Notes under the pieces: generated by a model | The model's database searches: none | Told to the model about the DNA's origin: nothing | Seen by the model: the letters and a program-made list of their open reading frames with translations, nothing else | Part shown: piece by piece, positions 1 through 8,684 of the stretch | Numbering within the stretch: position 1 is the stretch's first letter | Layout: each line of letters starts with the position of its first letter | Program-made: the position numbers and the translations under genes | Origin: Paracoccus sp. (in: a-proteobacteria) | GTDB taxonomy: Bacteria > Pseudomonadota > Alphaproteobacteria > Rhodobacterales > Rhodobacteraceae | Direction: 5' to 3' | DNA length: 64,000 nt | NCBI GenBank assembly: GCA_030538425.1 | Contig: JAUNTZ010000004.1 | Location: forward strand, 30,139-94,138

Positions 1-507
1 GTCCATACCGGGCCGGGCAAGGGCAAGTCCTCGTCCGGGTTCGGGATGATTCTGCGGGCGGTGGCGCATGGCATGCCCTGCGCGGTGGTCCAGTTCATCA
101 AGGGCGCCTGGGACACCGGCGAGCGGCGCCTGCTGACCGGCCATTTCGGCGATCTGGTCCAGTTTTACGCGATGGGTGAGGGCTTTACCTGGGACACGCA
201 GGACCGAGAACGCGACATCGCCGCCGCGCGTGCCGGCTGGGACAAGGCCCGCGAGCTGATCCGAGATCCGCGCAACCGTATGGTTTTGCTTGATGAAATC
301 AATATCGCGCTGCGTTATGATTATCTCTCGGCGGACGAGGTGGTGGGGTTCTTGCGCGATGAAAAGCCCGAGATGACCCATGTCGTGCTGACCGGTCGCA
401 ACGCGCCCGAGGCGCTGATCGAGGCGGCGGATCTGGTCACCGAAATGACGCTTGTGAAACATCCGTTCCGTTCAGGCGTGAAGGCGCAGGCCGGGGTCGA
501 ATACTGA
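1..507 (+). CDS. cobO: Cob(I)yrinic acid a,c-diamide adenosyltransferase, 5' end missing
   Basis: The frame is open from base 1 and ends with TGA at 505-507, so the start lies outside the window. The first residues carry a P-loop (HTGPGKGKSSSGFGM) typical of CobO/BtuR enzymes. These transfer adenosyl from ATP to the cobalt of cob(I)yrinic acid diamide in the cytoplasm during B12 synthesis. Later segments LLDEINIALRYDYLS and HVVLTGRNAPEALIEAADLVTEM are also characteristic of the family. It faces cobQ, another enzyme of the same pathway, across a repeat-filled gap. About 168 residues are visible against a usual length near 200. Confidence 0.93.
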   Translation, partial: VHTGPGKGKSSSGFGMILRAVAHGMPCAVVQFIKGAWDTGERRLLTGHFGDLVQFYAMGEGFTWDTQDRERDIAAARAGWDKARELIRDPRNRMVLLDEINIALRYDYLSADEVVGFLRDEKPEMTHVVLTGRNAPEALIEAADLVTEMTLVKHPFRSGVKAQAGVEY

Positions 508-1137
508 CGCCGCGCTGGCGGAGGGACGCGCCTCCGGCGGGGATATTTGGTGACAAAAGACGGGTTTTGTGCGGCTTGTAAAGCCTCAGCTTTCCGGGCC
601 GGGCCGCCCTGATGCGATCTGCAACAGAAGGTCCAGATGCCGGGCGATGCGATCGGCCAGCTCGTCCAGCACCTGCTCAAGCCCCGCGCGAGAGGCAAAG
701 CGTGAGGGGGATGCCGAGCCGGGGTATCGGCAACAAAGGGTGCGCTTTGAGCGGCTTGTAAATGCTCAGCTTTCGTGGCCGCGTAGATGCGCTGCGCTCT
801 GCAACGGAAGGTCAAGGTTGGCGATAGCGGGTGATGTGATCGTCCAGCACTTGTTCAAGCGCCGCGCGATGGGCAAGGCGTGAGGGGTGACGCCTCCGGC
901 TGGGATACTGGGGGAACAAAAGGCGCGCTTTATGCTTCTTCTGTGCGTAAATACTCATCTTTCGGGCCCGGGCCGCCGCGTGGCCCTCTGCAACAGAAGG
1001 CCCAGATCGAGCTGGCAGGCGATGTGACCAGCCAGATGGCCAAGCACTTGTTCAAGACGCCCGCGGAAGGTCTGAGGGGGCGACGCCTTCGGCGGGGTAT
1101 TGGGACAAGAGAGGCGCTTTGTGCTTCTTCTAAATGC
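508..1137. repeat. Three degenerate tandem copies of the cobQ 3' end plus flank
   Basis: No intact gene is seen here. Read on the minus strand, copies of the cobQ C-terminus recur with stop codons (TCA on the plus strand) at 586, 766 and 955; the true cobQ stop is at 1138. The spacings are 180, 189 and 183 bp. Copy A (586 to about 708) is still in frame over about 38 codons and reads [19 protein letters not shown], against [15 protein letters not shown] in CobQ, with conservative changes and a two-codon gap. Copies B and C are frameshifted. Each unit also carries about 65 bp of the region downstream of cobQ. The conserved 531-560 motif lies at the cobO side. Confidence 0.88.
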
Positions 1138-2601
1138 TCAGCTATCAGGCCGGGGCCGCTGCGCTGCGATCTGCAACAGAAGGTCCAGATCGAGATGGCG
1201 GGCGATGTGCTCGGCCAGCTCGTCCAGCACCTGCTCAAGCCCCGCACGATAGGCAAAGCGTGAGGGCGCGACGCCCAGATGGGCCAGAAAAGCGCTGCGA
1301 AAGGCGTCGTCGCTGAACAGCCCGTGCAGATAGCTGCCGATCACGCGCCCGTCGGGGCTGGCCGCGCCCTCGGGGCGACCGTCCAGCACGAAAGGCGCGC
1401 GGGCGCAGTCCGGGCCGGTGGTGCGGCCCAGATGGATCTCATAGCCCTCAAGCGCCAACCCGCTTGCGCGGTCGGTGGCGTGGACCGGGCGGACGGTTTT
1501 TTCCGCACTGATCGTGGTGGTCACGTCCAAGAGGCCAAGGCCCGGCGCATGGGCCTGACCCTCAACGCCGCCCGGATCGGCGATGCTCTGGCCCAACATC
1601 TGATATCCGCCGCAGAGCCCCATAACCCATGCGCCCCTCTCGCGGGCGGCGGCGATGTCGCGGTCCCAGCCCTCGGCGCGCAGGGCGGCCAGATCGGCCA
1701 TGGTCGATTTGCTGCCCGGAAGCAGGATCATATCGGCGCTCCGCGGCAGAGGACGGCCGGGCGGGACAAGTTCAACGCTGAGGCCCGGTTCCTGCATCAG
1801 CGGGTCGAGATCGTCGAAATTCGCGATCCGGGGCAGTTGCGGCACGGCGATGAGAAAAGCGCCGCGCCCGGCGCTGCGGCGCAGGTCGGCGGCATCCTCG
1901 GCAGGGAGAAGATGCGCCTTGGGGAACCATGGCAACACGCCCAGACCGGGCCAGCCGGTGCGCCGCGAGATCTCGGCATAGCCATCGTCGAAAAGTTGAG
2001 AATCGCCTCGGAACTTGTTGACCAGAAAGCCTTTTATCATCGCCGCATCATCCGGCGCGATGACCGCCTGTGTGCCGACGATCTGCGCGATCACGCCGCC
2101 ACGGTCGATATCGCCTGCCAGCACCACCGGCACAGCGGCGGCGCGGGCGAAGCCCATATTGGCGATATCGGCCTCGCGCAGGTTGATCTCGGCGGGGCTG
2201 CCCGCGCCCTCGACGATGACCAGATCGGCCCCGTCGCTCAGCCTCTGAAAGCTGTCAAGAACCGCGCCCATCAATTGCGGCTTGAGGCGGCGATAGTCGG
2301 CGGCGCGGGCGCGGCCCCAGAGCTTGCCCTGAACGATGATCTGCGCGCCGGTCTCGGATTCGGGTTTCAGCAGGACCGGGTTCATATCGACCGAAGGGCT
2401 AACCCCGCAGGCCATGGCCTGCATCGCCTGTGCGCGCCCGATCTCACCGCCATCGGGGGTTGCGGCGGCGTTGTTCGACATGTTTTGCGGCTTGAACGGG
2501 CGGACCCGCAGCCCGCGCCGGGTGAAGGCCCGGCACAGCCCCGCGACCAAAAGCGATTTGCCGACATTCGAGCCGGTGCCTTGTATCATCACGCAGCGCA
2601 T
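1138..2601 (-). CDS. cobQ: Cobyric acid synthase (glutamine-hydrolysing amidase)
   Basis: CobQ amidates the b, d, e and g carboxylates of adenosylcobyrinic acid a,c-diamide with glutamine and ATP, in the cytoplasm. The 487-residue protein is of normal length. The N-terminal synthetase-type domain begins [21 protein letters not shown], with the expected P-loop, and has FKPQNMSNN. The C-terminal class I glutamine amidotransferase domain shows [12 protein letters not shown] and the nucleophile elbow [10 protein letters not shown], with the late histidine in GSYLHGLF. It converges on cobO, so the two belong to the same pathway but not to one transcript. Its 3' end is the source of, or homologous to, the three tail copies beyond the stop. 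Confidence 0.96.
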   Translation of the reverse strand: MRCVMIQGTGSNVGKSLLVAGLCRAFTRRGLRVRPFKPQNMSNNAAATPDGGEIGRAQAMQAMACGVSPSVDMNPVLLKPESETGAQIIVQGKLWGRARAADYRRLKPQLMGAVLDSFQRLSDGADLVIVEGAGSPAEINLREADIANMGFARAAAVPVVLAGDIDRGGVIAQIVGTQAVIAPDDAAMIKGFLVNKFRGDSQLFDDGYAEISRRTGWPGLGVLPWFPKAHLLPAEDAADLRRSAGRGAFLIAVPQLPRIANFDDLDPLMQEPGLSVELVPPGRPLPRSADMILLPGSKSTMADLAALRAEGWDRDIAAARERGAWVMGLCGGYQMLGQSIADPGGVEGQAHAPGLGLLDVTTTISAEKTVRPVHATDRASGLALEGYEIHLGRTTGPDCARAPFVLDGRPEGAASPDGRVIGSYLHGLFSDDAFRSAFLAHLGVAPSRFAYRAGLEQVLDELAEHIARHLDLDLLLQIAAQRPRPDS

Positions 2602-2658
2602 CTTGCCCCCGAGACTGTTTCGCCAGACCTAAGCGGCGGGGCGGGCAAGAGCAATCGC

Positions 2659-3459
2659 CTAGCTGCCGATCAGCGCGCGGCCCTGCCCAAGCAGCGGCTG
2701 CGCCTGTCCCAAAAGCCCGCTGCCCCCGCCGCCGATAATCGCCAGCGAGCCGCCCGCGCCGCCCGCGCCGGGCGCGCTGCCCAGCAATGTGAGCCGCTGT
2801 TCGGGGGCCGGGCGATAGCGGCGGGTGCGGCCTGCGGGCATCAGGTCGGGCACAATATGGGGCGCAAGCTCGGGCGAGAGCGCGGCAAAGCTGTTATAAG
2901 TCTCAGACGTGCCGGTCATGCCGTCGAACCCGCGCTGCCGAAAGCCCGCGCGAAGCTCATCGAAACGGGCCAGATAGCGGTTGGCATGCTGCGGTGTGCG
3001 TGAATGGAACGCGCCCGCCGCGCGGCGCCAATCGCCGAATTCGCGGTAAAGCTCGGTCACGAAGCGGGCCGCGTAGCGGGTGTTCTCAAGCGGATCGAAC
3101 ATCGCGGCGGGCGAGGAAAAATGCTGACCATGCCAGCGATAATTCAGCTGAAAACAGCCAATATCGACGTTCAGCCGCCCCTGTCGTACCCGCTCTTCGG
3201 CAAAAGCCACGGCAGAGGGGCGGTCGTCGAACCAGACCCCGCGCCCTTCGGCATTCACGCTCCACGCCCAGGGGCGCACCGTGGCCCCGCGCCTTCGCCC
3301 GGTTTCGGTCAGGGTCAGCGTGGCCAGAATATCGGCCGGAACGCCGGTCTCAGAGGCGACCTGAAGGGCGGCGCGTTCGCACATCTCAGCGGGCGCCCCG
3401 GCCAGCACAGGCAGGGGCAGCAATGTCAGAATCAGCAATGTCACCAGACGCAGGATCAT
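2659..3459 (-). CDS. Secreted lytic transglycosylase-like protein
   Basis: The ATG at 3459 was chosen because it opens a clear signal peptide (MILRLVTLLILTLLPLPVLA); an upstream in-frame methionine would only add a polar extension. The mature part resembles SLT-type lysozyme-fold domains, with a candidate catalytic glutamate in LTLTETGRRRG and the motif NVDIGCFQLNYRWHG. These enzymes cleave peptidoglycan glycosidic bonds in the periplasm. The C-terminal tail is Gly/Ala rich and not recognised. The gene is divergent from the DsbA-family gene. The family is assigned with good confidence; the substrate and partner system are unknown. Confidence 0.82.
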   Translation of the reverse strand: MILRLVTLLILTLLPLPVLAGAPAEMCERAALQVASETGVPADILATLTLTETGRRRGATVRPWAWSVNAEGRGVWFDDRPSAVAFAEERVRQGRLNVDIGCFQLNYRWHGQHFSSPAAMFDPLENTRYAARFVTELYREFGDWRRAAGAFHSRTPQHANRYLARFDELRAGFRQRGFDGMTGTSETYNSFAALSPELAPHIVPDLMPAGRTRRYRPAPEQRLTLLGSAPGAGGAGGSLAIIGGGGSGLLGQAQPLLGQGRALIGS

Positions 3460-3592
3460 GCCCCGATGATGCGCCCAAAAAGGTTGAGATCGGGTTAAGC
3501 CGCCCGCGATTTTGCGCATCCTCACGCGAAAGTTGGACGTCGCGGGTTGCCGCCATGGGGTGCTGCGCTAGACTATGGGTCAAATAACGAAC

Positions 3593-3609
3593 CTCATAAA
3601 TCATATGAG
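3593..3609. promoter_or_regulatory. Short inverted repeat between divergent genes
   Basis: CTCATA-AATCA-TATGAG forms a 6-bp inverted repeat in an AT-rich stretch. It lies about 40 bp upstream of the DsbA-family start. It could be an operator or promoter element for either divergent gene, but no known regulator consensus is matched. Confidence 0.3.
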
Positions 3610-3645
3610 AAATCGATGATATCCGATTGATTGAAAGGAATAAAC

Positions 3646-4281
3646 ATGCTGACCCGCCGTCAATCTATCGCCCGTGGCCTTGCCGCCGGATCGGTTCTGG
3701 TCATCCCCACCGCCGCGCTGTCGCAGCAACCCCATGCCAACCCGATGCCACCGGAACTGCGCCAGGCGCTAGAGCGCGAGGCCAACGCGCCGGTTCTGGG
3801 CAATCCGAACGGCGATATCACGCTGGTCGAGTTCTTTGACTATAACTGCCAGTGGTGCCGCAAGCTGGTGGACGATATTCCGCATTATATCGAAAGCGAC
3901 CCCAATTTGCGGATCGTTTTCCGCGAATGGCCGGTGTTTGGCGAGGGTTCGTTCTATGCCGCGCAGGTGGCGCTGGCCTCACTGCCGCAGGGCAAATATT
4001 GGCAGACCCATCACGCGCTGATGAAGATCCGGGGCCGGGCCGAGCCTGCTTCGGTGGACCGCGTGATCCGTCAGGTCGGGCTGGATGAGGCCCGTCTGCG
4101 TGAGGATATGCAGGGGCAGGCGGTGTCGTCTCATCTGCTTCATTCGCATGAGCTGGCCGATTCCATGGGGCTGGCGGGCACGCCGACCTTCATCGCCGGG
4201 CATGAGGCGCATTTCGGCGATATCTCGCGCTCGGACATGCGGGAGTTCATTGCGCAGGCGCGGCGGGATCTGGGCGTCTGA
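3646..4281 (+). CDS. Periplasmic DsbA-family thiol oxidoreductase
   Basis: The ATG at 3646 is preceded by the Shine-Dalgarno sequence AAAGGA at 3634-3639, so it is preferred over an upstream in-frame TTG. The protein has 211 residues. It starts with a twin-arginine-like signal (TRRQSIARG) and a hydrophobic stretch ending near ALSQ. The thioredoxin fold has the active-site pair in FFDYNCQWCRK (about Cys68 and Cys71) and the cis-proline loop GLAGTPTFI. It is closer to the ScsC/BdbD-like DsbA family (Thioredoxin_4) than to classical DsbA. It probably oxidises or isomerises disulfides in exported proteins. A hairpin terminator follows. Confidence 0.88.
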   Translation: MLTRRQSIARGLAAGSVLVIPTAALSQQPHANPMPPELRQALEREANAPVLGNPNGDITLVEFFDYNCQWCRKLVDDIPHYIESDPNLRIVFREWPVFGEGSFYAAQVALASLPQGKYWQTHHALMKIRGRAEPASVDRVIRQVGLDEARLREDMQGQAVSSHLLHSHELADSMGLAGTPTFIAGHEAHFGDISRSDMREFIAQARRDLGV

Positions 4282-4287
4282 GTGCCG

Positions 4288-4313
4288 GAACCCGCGCTGC
4301 GAGCGCGGGTTTC
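4288..4313. terminator. Bidirectional hairpin between convergent genes
   Basis: AACCCGCGCTGCGAGCGCGG followed by GTTT forms a stem of about 9 bp. It lies between the converging DsbA-family and sulfotransferase genes and could end transcription from both sides. Confidence 0.65.
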
Positions 4314-4331
4314 CCCTCACATTACAACGCC

Positions 4332-5150
4332 TTACCGGCCAAGTTTCGCGTGAACCTCGTCCAGATCGACCTCGGCGCTTGGGAATTTGTTGTCGGGGTC
4401 GTCAAAGTCATATTTGAACAGCTGGAAGTCCTTTTTATAGATCTCCCAGACCAGATGGCGCGACAGATCGTCGAAATAATCGCTGACCTTATGGGCGCGC
4501 TTGGGGCCGTGGCCCTCTGATTCGTTAAAGCGCGGCACCTCTTCGACATTGACCTGAAACGGGGTCTCGGCGGCGTCCAGAACCGCCTGCATCCCCTGAT
4601 TGAACTTTTCGGTGAAGAAAATCTGGTCGTAGCGCCCGCCATTGACGATAAAGGTCGAGATATGGCCCGACATGGCCGACCAGTGAATATCCGGGTCCAT
4701 CGGACGCCGCCAGCGGATGGTGTCGCGCGCAAACAGCAAAAAGCGGCGGAACGACCGGACCTGATCGAAGTCGAAATTATCCTCGGGTGAGCCGACCTCG
4801 ATGCCGTATTCCTGGATCAGCTGCGGCACCAGATTGCCGCGATAGCGCTTGCCATTGCGCTGAATCCCGCAGATTTTGTCAAAAAACGACGACAGGATAC
4901 GCGCGTAAGGGTTGCGCACGCAGGTGAAGGTCACGCCCTTGCGGGCGCGCACGGCGGCCTCGATCGGGGCCTGGCTGTGGTCCAGCGACCATTTATGCAT
5001 GCCCTCGCGCGCATCATGGATGTCGCCGTCGAAATAGCGCCCGTTATCCGAGTAATACATGATCTGACCGATGGTCGAGCAGGCGCATTTGGGCACCACG
5101 CGATAGGTGATGCTTTGGCTTTCCGTCATCCAGGTGCCGGGGAACCCCAT
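4332..5150 (-). CDS. Sulfotransferase family 2 protein
   Basis: The ATG at 5150 has a good upstream AGAGG, so the longer reading to 5195 is not needed. The 272-residue protein has the 5'-phosphosulfate-binding type motif RVVPKCACSTIGQIMYY near residue 18. It also has the 3'-phosphate-binding type motif CVRNPYARILSSFFDK, as in carbohydrate sulfotransferases that use PAPS. It is divergent from a GT14-type glycosyltransferase, a pairing that suggests modification of a surface glycan. The acceptor is unknown. Confidence 0.85.
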   Translation of the reverse strand: MGFPGTWMTESQSITYRVVPKCACSTIGQIMYYSDNGRYFDGDIHDAREGMHKWSLDHSQAPIEAAVRARKGVTFTCVRNPYARILSSFFDKICGIQRNGKRYRGNLVPQLIQEYGIEVGSPEDNFDFDQVRSFRRFLLFARDTIRWRRPMDPDIHWSAMSGHISTFIVNGGRYDQIFFTEKFNQGMQAVLDAAETPFQVNVEEVPRFNESEGHGPKRAHKVSDYFDDLSRHLVWEIYKKDFQLFKYDFDDPDNKFPSAEVDLDEVHAKLGR

Positions 5151-5231
5151 GGTTTTACCTCTTATCACAAGCCAGCTTCTTGCGGGGGCTGGCAAAATCG
5201 TTCACAGACAGAAAGCAAATCGGCGCAGATT

Positions 5232-5273
5232 TTACAACGTCTGGCGTGCTTAAAAAATTGTAACTTTGTAACT
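5232..5273. promoter_or_regulatory. TTGTAACT direct repeats in a divergent promoter region
   Basis: TTGTAACT occurs twice head to tail at 5258-5265 and 5266-5273. An inverted TTACAAC lies at 5232-5238, about 20 bp away. The stretch is AT-rich compared with its surroundings and lies between the divergent sulfotransferase and glycosyltransferase genes. It is a plausible shared operator; the regulator is unknown. Confidence 0.3.
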
Positions 5274-5285
5274 CTCAGACAGCAT

Positions 5286-6863
5286 ATGTCAAAGATCGCC
5301 TTCATCCTGCTGACCCATAAAGATCCCAAGGGGGTGATCGCACAGGCCGAGCGGCTGACGGCGACGGGCGATTTCGTGTCGATCCATTTCGACGCGAACG
5401 GCAGGGCTGAGGATTTCCGGCTGATCGAAGATGCGCTGCAGGGCAACCCCTCGGTGACCTTCGCGCGCAAGCGGTTGCGCTGCGGCTGGGGCGCGTGGTC
5501 GCTGGTGGCCGCCACGCTTGAGGCGGTGCGCGCGGCGGTTGAGGCTTTCACAAGTGCGACGCATTTCTACATGCTCTCGGGCGATTGCATGCCGATCAAA
5601 TCGGCTGAATATGCGCATGATTTCCTTGACCGAGAGCACGTCGATTATATTGAAAGTTTTGACTTTTTTGAAAGCGACTGGATCAAGACCGGGTTCAAGG
5701 AAGAGCGGCTGATCTATCGCCACTGGTTCAACGAACGCAGCCAGTCGCGGCTGTTTTACGCAAGCTATAACCTTCAGCGCCGCTTTGGCCTGACCCGTGA
5801 GGTGCCGCGCGACATCCAGATGATGATCGGCAGCCAATGGTGGTGCCTGCGCCGCCAGACCATTGAAAAGGTTCTTGATTTCTGCGACTCGCGCCCCGAT
5901 GTGATGCGGTTTTTCTCGACCACATGGATTCCGGATGAGACGTTTTTCCAGACCATCGTGCGCCATGTCGTGCCGCGCGGTGAGATCCGCTCGCGGACGC
6001 TGACCTATCTGATCTTTACCGATTACGGGATGCCGGTCGTCTTCTGCAACGACCATTACGATATGCTCTTGGGCCAGGACTATCTGTTCGCCCGCAAGAT
6101 CAGCCCGGAAGCCACGGACATGAAAGAGAAAATGGGTGCGCTCTGGCGGGTTGAGGGGCAGCATTTCCCGATCTCGGGCGAGGGCAAAAGCCTGTTTCGT
6201 TTCCTGACCGGGCGGGGCCGGATCGGGCGGCGTTTTGCCCCGCGTTTCTGGGAAACCGAGGGCAGTCTGGGCCGCCAGAACGAGTTGCTGATCGTGGTCG
6301 CCAAGAAATGGCATGTCGCCAAGCGGCTGACCCAGGCGATCCGCGACCATACCGATATTCCGGCGGTCGATTACCTGTTCAATGAGACGCAGGCGGGCCT
6401 GCCCGATATGGGCGGGATCGAGAAAACCCTTGAAAAGCGCGAACGCCATCGCCGCGCGCTGATCCGCATGTTGTTCAGCGAATTTGGCACTTCGCGCATG
6501 GTGCTGTGCCTTGATCCCTCGGCGCTTGAGCTGGTGCAGGATCTGGCCAATGACAAGGCCGAAACCCGCATCCTGTTCATCGACGCCGAGTTCGACGATG
6601 ATTATGTGCGCGGCCATATCGAGCGCGTGGGTCTGGCCGGGCAATCGACCCCGCCCGAGGTGGTGGAGCGTCTGCTGCCCGTCGTGCGCGGCGATCTGGA
6701 ACATGAGGCCGAGCGTTTGCAGGACATGGAGTTCGAGAATTTCGGCCAGATCTCGGCCAGTTCGGGGGTGGAGCGCAATGCGCGCAAGATTGCCGCCTTC
6801 CTGAACATTCCGCCGGAAGATGCGACCCGCATCGCCGAGACGCCCCATCTTTTTGCCGACTGA
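5286..6863 (+). CDS. Core-2/I-branching type (GT14) glycosyltransferase with C-terminal extension
   Basis: The ATG at 5286 begins MSKIAFILLTHKDPKGVIAQAERL, the normal start of this family; the frame stays open upstream without a plausible start. The GT14 domain (about residues 1-300) shows FYMLSGDCMPIKS, IGSQWWCLRRQT and WIPDETFFQTI. The C-terminal 200 residues form a second region, which I assign to DUF5928 on memory of similar Rhodobacteraceae proteins. Known relatives transfer beta-1,6-N-acetylglucosamine or xylose; the bacterial substrate is not established. It is divergent from a sulfotransferase and is followed 12 bp later by a HIT protein gene. Confidence 0.86.
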   Translation: MSKIAFILLTHKDPKGVIAQAERLTATGDFVSIHFDANGRAEDFRLIEDALQGNPSVTFARKRLRCGWGAWSLVAATLEAVRAAVEAFTSATHFYMLSGDCMPIKSAEYAHDFLDREHVDYIESFDFFESDWIKTGFKEERLIYRHWFNERSQSRLFYASYNLQRRFGLTREVPRDIQMMIGSQWWCLRRQTIEKVLDFCDSRPDVMRFFSTTWIPDETFFQTIVRHVVPRGEIRSRTLTYLIFTDYGMPVVFCNDHYDMLLGQDYLFARKISPEATDMKEKMGALWRVEGQHFPISGEGKSLFRFLTGRGRIGRRFAPRFWETEGSLGRQNELLIVVAKKWHVAKRLTQAIRDHTDIPAVDYLFNETQAGLPDMGGIEKTLEKRERHRRALIRMLFSEFGTSRMVLCLDPSALELVQDLANDKAETRILFIDAEFDDDYVRGHIERVGLAGQSTPPEVVERLLPVVRGDLEHEAERLQDMEFENFGQISASSGVERNARKIAAFLNIPPEDATRIAETPHLFAD

Positions 6864-6875
6864 CCGGAGGTTCTG

Positions 6876-7256
6876 ATGCAGTTCACCTATGACGACAGCA
6901 ACATTTTTGCCCGTATCCTGCGCGGTGAGATCCCCAATGACACGGTGCTTGAAACCGAACACACGCTGGCGTTTCGCGACATTCAGCCCAAGCGCCCGGT
7001 GCATGTTCTGGTGATCCCCAAAGGGAAATATGTGAGCTTTGACGACTTCGCTGCCCATGCCTCGCCCGAGGAGATCACCGATTTCATGCGCGTCTGTGCG
7101 CGGGTGGCTGAGGGTGAGGGGGTCTCGACCGCTGCGGGCGGGCAGGGCTTTCGCGCGATCACCAATGCGGGCACTCATGGCGTGCAGGAAGTGCCGCATT
7201 TCCACCTGCACATTCTGGGCGGGGCCATGGCCGGGCCGATGCTGGCGGCGGGCTGA
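6876..7256 (+). CDS. HIT family (histidine triad) nucleotide-binding protein
   Basis: The protein has 126 residues, starting at an ATG 8 bp after GGAGG. The histidine triad is present as HFHLHIL near residue 108, with the upstream family motif NDTVLETEHTLAFRDIQPKR. HIT proteins of the HINT branch are cytoplasmic phosphoramidases that hydrolyse AMP-lysine-like substrates; the physiological substrate is not known. It is probably co-transcribed with the preceding glycosyltransferase gene. Confidence 0.95.
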   Translation: MQFTYDDSNIFARILRGEIPNDTVLETEHTLAFRDIQPKRPVHVLVIPKGKYVSFDDFAAHASPEEITDFMRVCARVAEGEGVSTAAGGQGFRAITNAGTHGVQEVPHFHLHILGGAMAGPMLAAG

Positions 7257-7264
7257 TCGGCCTT

Positions 7265-8200
7265 TCAGCTGTGCTTGCGGGTCAGGTCGACGAAGACATC
7301 CTCCAGCCGGGGCTGTTCAATCGCAATATCTCGGATCGGCAGCCCCGCGCCCCTCAGCGCGTCGATCAGCGCATCCGCCCGCATGGATGAGGGCTTGTAG
7401 CTGAAGGCCAGCCGCCCGTCCCGGCGTCGCTCCATCGTGACGCCTTCGGGCAGGGCGGGGTCGGGGGCCTCGGTGCCCGGGTCGATCACAAGCGTCTTGC
7501 CATCGGCCTGTGCGACAAGGGCCGCGGTGTCATCGAGGGCGATCACCTCGCCGCGGTCGATAATGGCGATGCGGTCACACATTTCCTCAGCCTCTTCAAG
7601 GTAATGCGTGGTCAGGATGATGGTCATGCCCTGTTCGTTCAGCCGCCGCACATTGCGCCAGAGCATGTCCCGCAGCTCAATATCCACGCCTGCCGTGGGT
7701 TCGTCCAGAACAAGAACCTGCGGGCGATGAACCAGGGCCTTGGCGAGCAGAAGCCGCCGCTTCATTCCGCCCGAGAGGCTGCGCGCATAGGCATCAGCCT
7801 GCGCGGTCAGGCCGACCAGCTCCAGAAGCTCATCCGTCCACCGCTCACCGCGCGGCACGCCGTAAAGCCCGGCTTGCACCTCAAGGCTGGCGCGGGGCGT
7901 GAAGAACGGGTCGATGTTCAATTCCTGCGGCATGACGCCAATCGCGGCGCGCGAATTGCGCGGATTGATGTCCTGATCAAAGCCCCAGATCACAACCTGA
8001 CCCGCTGTTTTGTTCACCAGACCGGCCAGAATGTTGATCGTGGTCGATTTGCCTGCCCCGTTCGGCCCCAAAAGCCCAAAGATCGAGCCTGCGCGGATCG
8101 TCAGGTCAATCCCGCGCAGCGCCTCTTTCGCGGGTTGATTGCCCGAGGCGGCATAGATCTTGCGCAGCCCGGTGATCTCGATGGCGTTTGGTGTTGTCAT
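7265..8200 (-). CDS. ABC-2 type transporter ATP-binding protein without an adjacent permease
   Basis: This 311-residue ATPase has Walker [14 protein letters not shown], signature SLSGGMKRR, Walker [13 protein letters not shown] and the H-loop [15 protein letters not shown]. It belongs to the DrrA/CcmA-like group that energises ABC-2 exporters. The usual membrane partner is not next to it on either side, so it must work with a permease encoded elsewhere, or its permease has been lost. It converges on the HIT protein gene with only 8 bp between them. Confidence 0.93.
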   Translation of the reverse strand: MTTPNAIEITGLRKIYAASGNQPAKEALRGIDLTIRAGSIFGLLGPNGAGKSTTINILAGLVNKTAGQVVIWGFDQDINPRNSRAAIGVMPQELNIDPFFTPRASLEVQAGLYGVPRGERWTDELLELVGLTAQADAYARSLSGGMKRRLLLAKALVHRPQVLVLDEPTAGVDIELRDMLWRNVRRLNEQGMTIILTTHYLEEAEEMCDRIAIIDRGEVIALDDTAALVAQADGKTLVIDPGTEAPDPALPEGVTMERRRDGRLAFSYKPSSMRADALIDALRGAGLPIRDIAIEQPRLEDVFVDLTRKHS

Positions 8201-8281
8201 GGCGGTCTCTTGTCTGCGGGGGCAGGGACGGGTTATGTGGGCTTAGATCAAACCCCGCGCCCGATCACAAGAAGGCCCGCC

Positions 8282-8518
8282 ATGACTGAACACACCGCAC
8301 CCCACGCCGATCGTGCCCTGCAAGACGTGACCCTGCCCGACGCGCCGCGCAGCGTCATGGTGACAAGCCGCCGTGTTGCCTGCGACGGGGAAACTTCGCT
8401 GGGCCTTGGACATCCGCGCGTCTGGCTGGCCGTGGCTGAGGATACCGGCATGGTCGAATGCGGCTATTGCGACACGCGCTATATTCTTGACCCCACCCAT
8501 GCGGGGGATGCGCATTAA
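8282..8518 (+). CDS. CHCC zinc-finger protein (NDUFS6-like)
   Basis: This 78-residue protein starts at ATG 8282 with an upstream GAAGG. It ends in a CHCC zinc-binding pattern: VACDG, then [10 protein letters not shown], then [12 protein letters not shown]. This matches the zinc-finger domain of the complex I accessory subunit NDUFS6 and its alphaproteobacterial homologues, so a role with NADH dehydrogenase is likely but inferred. It is divergent from the ABC ATPase gene. Confidence 0.85.
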   Translation: MTEHTAPHADRALQDVTLPDAPRSVMVTSRRVACDGETSLGLGHPRVWLAVAEDTGMVECGYCDTRYILDPTHAGDAH

Positions 8519-8525
8519 GCGCGCC

Positions 8526-8684
8526 GTCGGTTTCGGCTGAGAGGTCTCGGCCCGCCGCAAGAGGATTGGCGACCGGACCGGCCACGCGTATTAGGCGCGC
8601 CTTGGATTCCGGCTGAAGGGCCTCAGCGCGCGTTGGGTTCCGGCTGAAGGGCCTCAGCGCGCGTTGGGTTCCGGCTGAGAGGTC
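8526..8684. repeat. Degenerate copy of the nitrobindin-like gene 3' end and 31-bp tandem repeats
   Basis: On the minus strand 8547-8592 reads AGPVANPLAAG, against AGPSANPLAAG-stop in the neighbouring gene; the stop codon position has become TCG in plus-strand reading. Between the copy and the true gene end lie three 31-bp units at 8602, 8633 and 8664 beginning TTGGRTTCCGGCTGA. The last of these runs into the real stop region. A related piece precedes the copy at about 8529. No gene is present here. Confidence 0.82.

Noticed and set aside
508-600. Cobalamin riboswitch near the B12 genes
   Set aside because: The region lies between convergent gene ends and shows no B12-box; a riboswitch would be upstream of the genes.
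586-1137. Insertion sequence or mobile element remnants
   Set aside because: No transposase fragment or terminal inverted repeats; the units match the end of cobQ.
5289-7211. Long minus-strand frame over the GT14 and HIT genes
   Set aside because: Shadow of two well supported plus-strand genes; composition is that of an antisense frame.
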